Virus record (IMG/VR): IMGVR_UViG_3300033145_001771
Span: 1-63,847 of that record
Length of the DNA stretch: 63,847 nt
Strand: one strand, 5' to 3'
DNA from: a virus
In this document: positions 6,073 to 12,188 of the stretch, piece after piece
Position numbering within the stretch: position 1 is the stretch's first letter
Layout: every line of letters starts with the position of its first letter
The notes under the pieces: generated by a model
The model's database searches: none
Told to the model about the DNA's origin: nothing
The model's input: the letters and a program-made list of their open reading frames with translations, nothing else
Position numbers and translations under genes: made by a program

Positions 6073-7394
6073 AATTGAGTCAATATAAAGAAGCAATCTT
6101 AGAAGCTTTAATGTTTGACAAATATAGAACTGACATAGATGCGTACACAAAGGAGAGGTTAAATATACCAAACCTATCGCCAGGCCAGTTGGAGTTTTTA
6201 AGGGATATGACCGACCTCAGCAATACAAAAGTTTTAATATGCTCGGCTAGAGGTGGTGGCAAGACATTCGCATCTGCAATAGTAGCCACCTGGTCTATTG
6301 ATATTTTGCCTTATTACTATAAAAAGCCATACGAAGTTACTGTATTGGCTGGAAGTTTTAAACAAGCAGAAATTCTTTATTCATACTGCAAGAAGTTCTT
6401 TACTAGAACAGCACTAGCGGACAAGGTTGATGGAGATGTTATGAAGACTAGAACTGTTCTAAAAGACGGCTCTCGGATAGATGTGCTAACAGCAAGTGAA
6501 AAACAGGTGAGAGGTCCACATCCCGATACTTTGTTAATTGATGAAGCATGTGAGGTACCAGATGATTTAATAAAAGCTGCTTTGCCTCAGGTATCTACAA
6601 GTTATCATGGACGTATAATCTTAACCAGTACGCCACATCACTACTTTAGCTATTTTGTTGATACATGGGAAAATGCTGAGAAACTTGGTTATAAAACATA
6701 TCAATGGAAAGCGGTTAGTTGTCCATGGATTGATAAAAAGAAAATTGAAGACGCTAAAAAGGAACTTGATAGCGAGACATTTAGAATTGAATGGGAAGGA
6801 TTGCCAACACCTTTAACAGGAACTGTATTTGATGGCGAAGATATCAAAAAGAGCATTATCGAATCACTTCCGTCCTTGACTGAAGACCCAATCTATATGG
6901 GCATTGACTGGGGGTTTGTGCATCCAACAGTTATAACTATCGTTCAAAACCAAGATGGCATATTTAGTGTTCTTCTGGCAGAGGAACATAAGCAAGCAAA
7001 GGCAACTGAACTAAGAGAACGAATCAAATCATTATATGATGAATATAATGTAGATAGAGTTTTTGCTGATATATCACATAAAGGAGAAAATCAACGGCTT
7101 GTAGATGATGGGTTAAATCTCGAAGAAGTTCCATTTACAAGTGAGAAAAGAATAATGGTTAGCAACCTAAAGTCTCTCTTTGAAAATAAGAAAATAAGAA
7201 TACCAAGTAGATTCATAGAATTGGTTAGACAGCTTGGGAAATACACATATATGACCACTCCCACTGGCAGGGTAACACTGTCCAAGGGTGATGATGATTT
7301 TGTAGATTCTCTGATGTTGGCTACAAAAGAGAGCAGGGTTATGCCCAATATATTTCATTATGCCACCATTAAAAGAGCAAGGAGGGGGATATGA
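6066..7394 (+). CDS. terL: Terminase large subunit (442 aa)
   Basis: The packaging motor contains an N-terminal ATPase and a C-terminal RNase H-like nuclease. Walker A is CSARGGGKT (about residues 57-65), Walker B is LLIDEACE (about 155-162), and nuclease acidic residues appear in MGIDWGF, FADISHKG and DDFVDSLMLA. Length is normal. It starts with GTG at 6066 inside the end of the histone gene; a TTG nine bases later is the alternative. The stop overlaps the next gene by ATGA. Confidence 0.93.
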   Translation: MVKLSQYKEAILEALMFDKYRTDIDAYTKERLNIPNLSPGQLEFLRDMTDLSNTKVLICSARGGGKTFASAIVATWSIDILPYYYKKPYEVTVLAGSFKQAEILYSYCKKFFTRTALADKVDGDVMKTRTVLKDGSRIDVLTASEKQVRGPHPDTLLIDEACEVPDDLIKAALPQVSTSYHGRIILTSTPHHYFSYFVDTWENAEKLGYKTYQWKAVSCPWIDKKKIEDAKKELDSETFRIEWEGLPTPLTGTVFDGEDIKKSIIESLPSLTEDPIYMGIDWGFVHPTVITIVQNQDGIFSVLLAEEHKQAKATELRERIKSLYDEYNVDRVFADISHKGENQRLVDDGLNLEEVPFTSEKRIMVSNLKSLFENKKIRIPSRFIELVRQLGKYTYMTTPTGRVTLSKGDDDFVDSLMLATKESRVMPNIFHYATIKRARRGI

Positions 7395-7594
7395 AGCACA
7401 GATACGACCTCAGAGACGAAAGAGTATGGCAATGTATATCAGAATTTCCTGGCTGGTTTACTGCAAAAGAAGCTTTTGAGCGTATGAACAAATATTGGAA
7501 GAAACATAAAGTAAAGTCTTCACGTTCTTTAGCCCAGATATTGCGCAGATTCGATTTAGAGCGAAAGGGAATGTATTATAGAGTTAAAAAATAA
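7391..7594 (+). CDS. Winged-helix-like small protein (67 aa)
   Basis: The sequence FTAKEAFERMNKYWKKHKVKSSRSLAQILRRF followed by KGMYYRVKK reads as a small winged helix with a basic recognition helix and a beta hairpin. It overlaps the large terminase and could be a DNA-binding regulator or packaging accessory factor. Confidence 0.5.
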   Translation: MKHRYDLRDERVWQCISEFPGWFTAKEAFERMNKYWKKHKVKSSRSLAQILRRFDLERKGMYYRVKK

Positions 7595-7600
7595 CAAAAG

Positions 7601-7610
7601 TATTTAATAG
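7601..7610 (+). promoter_or_regulatory. TATA-box promoter for portal operon
   Basis: AAAAGTATTTAATAG lies about 38 bp upstream of the portal ATG at 7643, in a gap of 48 bp after the preceding stop. It matches the other AAGTATTTA-type boxes in the genome. GAGGTAGA provides the ribosome site. Confidence 0.55.
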
Positions 7611-7642
7611 TTGGTGTTATTAATATTATATAGTGAGGTAGA

Positions 7643-8974
7643 ATGTCTAGATTTGAAAAGTTATCAAATGCAGCAAGGTCAATTAGGCAAACAGTTTTGC
7701 CAAAGAAGGCGGCTGTTACATTTGAAGTTGCGAGCATTTCACCAAAAAGGATTTTAACAAAGAGCAGGCTTAAAAGAATCTCTCCAACTGATTTAGAGAG
7801 GTTATACCACTTAGATGGGTTGATATTTAACGGGATTAACTTAATTGTCCATTATACGGTTACAAACTTTAAAATAGAGTGTGATGACCCCAAATCAAAA
7901 GAAGTTATTGAGAATTTTGTTAAACAATCAAATCTGCACCTTAAGATGGAAGAGATAATCCGGCATGAATGTATATATGGAAACTTTTACGGTGAACTGA
8001 ATTATAATAAGCCAAAGTCTAACATTGTTGATATTACGGTGATGGACCCCAAGACCATAGATTTTAAACGTGATAGTAAGGGAGTTATAGAACTTATCGA
8101 TAACCGCATTCCAACAGGTTATGTGCAGAAAGTTGGTATAGATAAAAGAGAGTTTAAATTTGATGAGATAGCCCACTTTAGGTTATATACTGTAGCTGAT
8201 TCTTGGAACGGAATTGGTTTAATTGAACCACAATATAAAATTTGTTTGATTAAACTAAACTTGGAGGAGGCGTTGGGTGAATCAGCATGGAGATATTCTT
8301 CGCCTACAATATTAGCTCAGATAGGTGATGGCGAAAGAAGAGAGACATGGCCTACACCTGAAGCAATCCAAAACTTTAGCAAAGAGCTAAGGAATTTTGA
8401 TTATAAAACTGATTTGGTTGTTCCATACTTTTATAACATTAAGTTTTTACAGCCAGGGACTTTAACAAACATGCGTAATCATATGGAATACTTCATTAAT
8501 CTACAATGTGCAACGTTAGGCGTTCCAAGAGCTATTTTGCTAGGAGCTGCCGAAGGAGCGAATAGAGCGACTGTAGAGATACAAGCGAAACAGTTCGCAA
8601 AGAAAATCAAATCGATTCAAGCACATTTAGCACATGATATTGAAGAACAGATATTTAGACGTATAATTGAGTTGAGGGGGTTATCTGAAGTTCCCAGAAT
8701 AGTTTGGGATGAAATTGAAGCTGAAACATTAACAGAAAAAGCGGAAAGATATGGTTTGTATGCTAAGACGGGTCTGCTTACACCAGATGATAATATTGAA
8801 AAGGTAATAAGAGAGAGCGAAGGCTTGCCACCCAAAGAGGAGCTTAGGGAATTAGCTAAACTTGAAGATAATAGGTTCATAGATACAGAGGACCTAGACA
8901 AAAAGGTGGCATCTGAACTTGATAGAGTTTTTGGTAATATGAAGAGAAAAAGCCTGAATCTATTCAAGAAATGA
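7643..8974 (+). CDS. Portal protein (443 aa)
   Basis: The product forms the ring through which DNA enters the head and to which the tail attaches. Typical portal features include the early LDGLIFNGINLIVHYTVTNF segment, an IVDITVMDPKTIDFKRD strand region (wing/stem), the FDEIAHFRLYT segment, and a helical C-terminus with the LGVPRAILLGAAEGANRATVEIQAKQF block common in portal crowns. Length and place between large terminase and MuF fit. The stop overlaps the next gene by ATGA. Confidence 0.88.
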   Translation: MSRFEKLSNAARSIRQTVLPKKAAVTFEVASISPKRILTKSRLKRISPTDLERLYHLDGLIFNGINLIVHYTVTNFKIECDDPKSKEVIENFVKQSNLHLKMEEIIRHECIYGNFYGELNYNKPKSNIVDITVMDPKTIDFKRDSKGVIELIDNRIPTGYVQKVGIDKREFKFDEIAHFRLYTVADSWNGIGLIEPQYKICLIKLNLEEALGESAWRYSSPTILAQIGDGERRETWPTPEAIQNFSKELRNFDYKTDLVVPYFYNIKFLQPGTLTNMRNHMEYFINLQCATLGVPRAILLGAAEGANRATVEIQAKQFAKKIKSIQAHLAHDIEEQIFRRIIELRGLSEVPRIVWDEIEAETLTEKAERYGLYAKTGLLTPDDNIEKVIRESEGLPPKEELRELAKLEDNRFIDTEDLDKKVASELDRVFGNMKRKSLNLFKK

Positions 8975-9552
8975 TATCTATATCCGATGTTAATGATTTA
9001 AGTTTTGACAAAGAACAGAAGCAATTCTATAAAGTGCTTCTTGGCTATATGTTGAAAGCATTTAAGAGAGGAGGCCAAAGAGCATTTGATGAATTTAAGC
9101 CTAAACAGACATTGCAAGAAATTACTGGGGTTTTTGAAATAGAGAAGGATGGAGAAGCAGAGCGATTTTTACAAACATATGCACTTAAACTAAGTGGAAG
9201 AGTTACAGATGAAATAGAGACGGAGGTTAAGACAGAGATTATGACAGGGTTGAACAAAGGAGAAAATATTAGCAAAATAGAGAAACGGATTCGGGATGTG
9301 TTTGATGCCACTAGGTATAGGGCTGAATTAATAGCAAGAACGGAAATGGCTAGAGCAGTCAACGTTGGTAGGCTTGAAGGTTATAAGAGAGCCGGAGTTG
9401 AGAAAGTTCAGTTTATTGTAGCGGGTGATGAGAGGACTTGTTTAGAGTGTATGGATTTAGAAAATCATGTGTTTAGAAGGGAGGAGGCACCAGATTTGCC
9501 AATCCACGCGAATTGCCGTTGTACTATAGTGCCTTACTTTGAGGAGAGATGA
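8971..9552 (+). CDS. MuF-type head morphogenesis protein (193 aa)
   Basis: The C-terminal half is a MuF (SPP1 gp7-like) domain: the helix LIARTEMARAVNVGRLEGYKRAG, then AGDERTCLECMDLENHVF, and the closing IHANCRCTIVPYF, with the conserved cysteines and histidine. These minor head proteins sit next to the portal. It overlaps both neighbouring genes by 4 bp, showing tight coupling. Confidence 0.88.
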   Translation: MISISDVNDLSFDKEQKQFYKVLLGYMLKAFKRGGQRAFDEFKPKQTLQEITGVFEIEKDGEAERFLQTYALKLSGRVTDEIETEVKTEIMTGLNKGENISKIEKRIRDVFDATRYRAELIARTEMARAVNVGRLEGYKRAGVEKVQFIVAGDERTCLECMDLENHVFRREEAPDLPIHANCRCTIVPYFEER

Positions 9553-10991
9553 GAGGATTATATATTCAACCGCCTCATGGCAAGCTGGTTATAGAAGGAA
9601 AACAAATGGCTGTTGTATACTCTAGAAAGTATGATATCTTAGATGAGCCTATATACTTATGTTCAGGAGAATTCTGTTATGGTATTATTAAATTAACCAA
9701 CGTCAGAGAAATTAATTTAGAGGAATTTAAGGAACTTCAAGACAAACATAAGGTTACAGACGCAGAGCGTTTAAAGTGGTGGCCAGATGTAGAGACACTA
9801 TACCTTTATAATGTGTCAGTAATAAGTGTCTTTAACCCACCCAAGTTGTATAAACATGATTCTAATGTGCAAACCATGATTAAGGAAGTTGAATTCTTGG
9901 AAAAGGAGGAAACACTAATACGTAAAGGTCAAGATGTGTCCAAGATGGATACTAAAGAACTTTTATTTGACCATTCGATTTTACACGCTTGGGCTAAACA
10001 TAATTGGGCAAAGAAACCGGATGATTGGACGATAACAGAATGTGAGATACTTCACGATGAGATTGAAGCCGAGCTTAACAAGAGAGGCTATAATGTACAT
10101 TCGCCAATTCACAGACCACCACGAGAAATGTTAAAAGAACCAGATTTTTGGGAAGAGTATTGGGATTTAGAAGGACCAGAACGCCTTACGTTTATCTATG
10201 ATATGTCGGCAATAATACCAGAAGTTGTGGGTGACAGTGTCTTAGAGGTGGGATGTGGAGGAGGTAAAGCTCTTGAGATGTTTGCGATGTCTGGCTATAG
10301 AGCTGTGGGGATTGATAATAACGATGTGCCTCTCTATGTGTGTAAGAAAAAAGGATTAGAAGTATATAAGGGTGATGCACAGAATTTAGATTTTGATGAT
10401 AACTCGTTTGATACTGTCTTTTCAATGCACGTATTAGAGCATGTTGATGATGACAAGAAAGCGATTCAAGAGAGTTTGAGAGTTGCTAAATATAGAGCCA
10501 TACATCTCATTCCTTTGGGTAAACGGAAACCAAAGTCACATAAGAGGATATATAGCGAGAGCGATATAGAAAAGTTAGCCAAGGAAGCTATGGACGATGG
10601 AATTCCCTGCAAAATTAAGAAGACAGATGTTATAAACGATATAGTCTTGGTTTTGGTTAAGAATAAACATATTCAGTTGAAGAAAGAAGAGGTTATGCTG
10701 GACGATATACTTGATAGGTTTAAAGATTTCTCAGTATCATCTCCACACATCTTTATTGTTGGGAGTTCGGTTGAGCAAGGAAAGTTAGGCAATGATTTAG
10801 ATATTTTAATTAGACAGATAACCAGAGACCCAGTGATTGAGCTTAGGATTAGAAAAATGTTCCCGGATAATATAAGGTTACACTTTGTCTATGACCCAGT
10901 TGGCCCGCATGATGATTATGTTCCATTATACAATTGGGAATTCAAGAGAGTTAGAGATTCGAAAGTTGTTAAAATGAAAAAAGAAGATTAA
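9549..10991 (+). CDS. ASCH-like / SAM methyltransferase / nucleotidyltransferase fusion (480 aa)
   Basis: Three parts are visible. Residues 1-105 (IQPPHGKLVIEGKQ... ) resemble ASCH/PUA-like RNA-binding folds. The middle holds a class I SAM-dependent methyltransferase with VLEVGCGGGKALEMF (about 231-245), GIDNND and DTVFSMHVLEHV. The C-terminus has the minimal polymerase-beta nucleotidyltransferase signature IVGSSVEQGKLGNDLDILI (GS followed by DxD, about 399-417). The order is unusual, and the gene is coupled to MuF by ATGA overlap. A role in RNA or DNA end modification is possible; the substrate cannot be read from the sequence. Confidence 0.75.
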   Translation: MRGLYIQPPHGKLVIEGKQMAVVYSRKYDILDEPIYLCSGEFCYGIIKLTNVREINLEEFKELQDKHKVTDAERLKWWPDVETLYLYNVSVISVFNPPKLYKHDSNVQTMIKEVEFLEKEETLIRKGQDVSKMDTKELLFDHSILHAWAKHNWAKKPDDWTITECEILHDEIEAELNKRGYNVHSPIHRPPREMLKEPDFWEEYWDLEGPERLTFIYDMSAIIPEVVGDSVLEVGCGGGKALEMFAMSGYRAVGIDNNDVPLYVCKKKGLEVYKGDAQNLDFDDNSFDTVFSMHVLEHVDDDKKAIQESLRVAKYRAIHLIPLGKRKPKSHKRIYSESDIEKLAKEAMDDGIPCKIKKTDVINDIVLVLVKNKHIQLKKEEVMLDDILDRFKDFSVSSPHIFIVGSSVEQGKLGNDLDILIRQITRDPVIELRIRKMFPDNIRLHFVYDPVGPHDDYVPLYNWEFKRVRDSKVVKMKKED

Positions 10992-11017
10992 AGTATTTCA
11001 CTTATCGGTATTCACCG

Positions 11018-11467
11018 TCATCCACTGCGTGTGCAACTGAGTGGTAATTCAACGCCGTATTTCTCTCTGATATTTTCTGCAAATTTCTTGCGGACTTTAT
11101 ACCCTGTCCACCTCACTGGGATGCCATTCTTTACAAGGATTTTAACTGTATTCTCTTCGCACCAGCGTTCTTTATTTCTTATTTTTCGTCTTCGTGAGAA
11201 TGGCATCCATGAATACTTATGATGTTGTAACTCATGCACCCAAATGTGTATGATTGATTCAATTGGTATATCTTTGCCTAATCTCATTACGATTCCTTCG
11301 CCGAATGGATAGTATGTGCCCCGGCCTACATTTGAATGTCTACCTTGATATGGTATGCACCGAACTCTCAGCTTTGCCGTTGAAACTCTCGATTTCTTTG
11401 CCCATTCTATAAGCAGTGCTCTCAGCTCTTCCGTTGGTATATGTGTTGTGTTTTCAATTATTCTCAT
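11018..11467 (-). CDS. SprT-like HExxH metalloprotease A (149 aa)
   Basis: The zinc-binding helix is HELQHHKYSW (about residues 89-98), with strand-rich sequence before it and a basic helical C-terminus, consistent with a minimal SprT/zincin domain. It is followed by no zinc ribbon. It lies on the minus strand, opposite to the flanking virion genes, 6 bp after the related gene at 11474. Target unknown. Confidence 0.65.
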   Translation of the reverse strand: MRIIENTTHIPTEELRALLIEWAKKSRVSTAKLRVRCIPYQGRHSNVGRGTYYPFGEGIVMRLGKDIPIESIIHIWVHELQHHKYSWMPFSRRRKIRNKERWCEENTVKILVKNGIPVRWTGYKVRKKFAENIREKYGVELPLSCTRSG

Positions 11468-11473
11468 TCTTTT

Positions 11474-11959
11474 TCACCTCGTTAGTCTTTTTTGCAAGTC
11501 AGCCATTCTTGCATAAAATGATTTAGTGTGTGCCCCACATCGACTTCCAATATCTACATCATCATCAAGCCAATGTGTAAGCTCATGTATGAATGTTGGA
11601 ATAAAGTCTGCATGAGGAGAAATTGTAATGTCATATCGGTCTTTAGCGATTGCTCTGCAATAGAGTCCCAACAGCCCCTTTCTGAGTGGTTCTATTTTAA
11701 CTTCTGGATGTCCTACCATACCTCCACCAATACAATCGCATACTTTGTATAATTCTTGCGGGGACAGTGTTTGTCTTTCTCGTCCCGTTAAATGTGGACA
11801 GCTCCAAGCATCAAGATTGAGCTCTTTGACAAGTTCATTCGCTATTCGTACCTTCGACCTTTTCTGCTTCGCGTTTTGCAATTGCTTGAAGAGCATTCGT
11901 GTTTTCTTGCTACATTTGAGGGGCTGATTGAATTTTGTTCTGGTGATAGTTGATTTCAT
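11474..11959 (-). CDS. SprT-like HExxH metalloprotease B (161 aa)
   Basis: FIHELTHWLDDD carries the HExxH zinc motif, with a further histidine downstream (GAHTKSFYARM) as possible third ligand, the pattern of SprT-like proteases. The N-terminal third is basic and probably binds nucleic acid. It forms a three-gene minus-strand operon with 11018-11467 and the zinc ribbon at 11960-12088. Confidence 0.65.
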   Translation of the reverse strand: MKSTITRTKFNQPLKCSKKTRMLFKQLQNAKQKRSKVRIANELVKELNLDAWSCPHLTGRERQTLSPQELYKVCDCIGGGMVGHPEVKIEPLRKGLLGLYCRAIAKDRYDITISPHADFIPTFIHELTHWLDDDVDIGSRCGAHTKSFYARMADLQKRLTR

Positions 11960-12088
11960 TTACTTCATCTCCTTAACTTCTATCGTTGTATGTTGACAAC
12001 ATGGACAAGTTACACTGTCCGCGCCATCGACTAGAAACTTTTCTATTCTCTCTGCAACCCAATTGCAATTTGTACACTCAAATTTCAC
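11960..12088 (-). CDS. Zinc-ribbon protein (42 aa), GTG start
   Basis: CTNCNW and CPCC form a compact zinc ribbon. The GTG start follows GGAGGT at a spacing of 8 bases; no in-frame ATG exists upstream. First gene of the minus-strand protease operon. Metal-binding is clear, function unknown. Confidence 0.55.
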   Translation of the reverse strand: MKFECTNCNWVAERIEKFLVDGADSVTCPCCQHTTIEVKEMK

Positions 12089-12126
12089 CCTTACTTACCT
12101 CCATAATTTTAGCATTCCACTCATGG

Positions 12127-12135
12127 TATATATAG
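12127..12135 (+). promoter_or_regulatory. TATA box in divergent promoter region
   Basis: GGTATATATAGCTT lies 54 bp before the GTG of the ligase-protease gene in the gap between divergent operons. A second AT-rich box (TTTTAAACTTAATATAG) is nearer the start. One may serve each direction. Confidence 0.5.
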
Positions 12136-12188
12136 CTTCTGTATAGTAAAAGATATTTTAAACTTAATATAGTAATAGTAAATATGAG

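Noticed and set aside
10987-11003. AAAGTATTTC promoter-like string after the nucleotidyltransferase fusion
   Set aside because: It points into convergent genes and has no plus-strand gene behind it.
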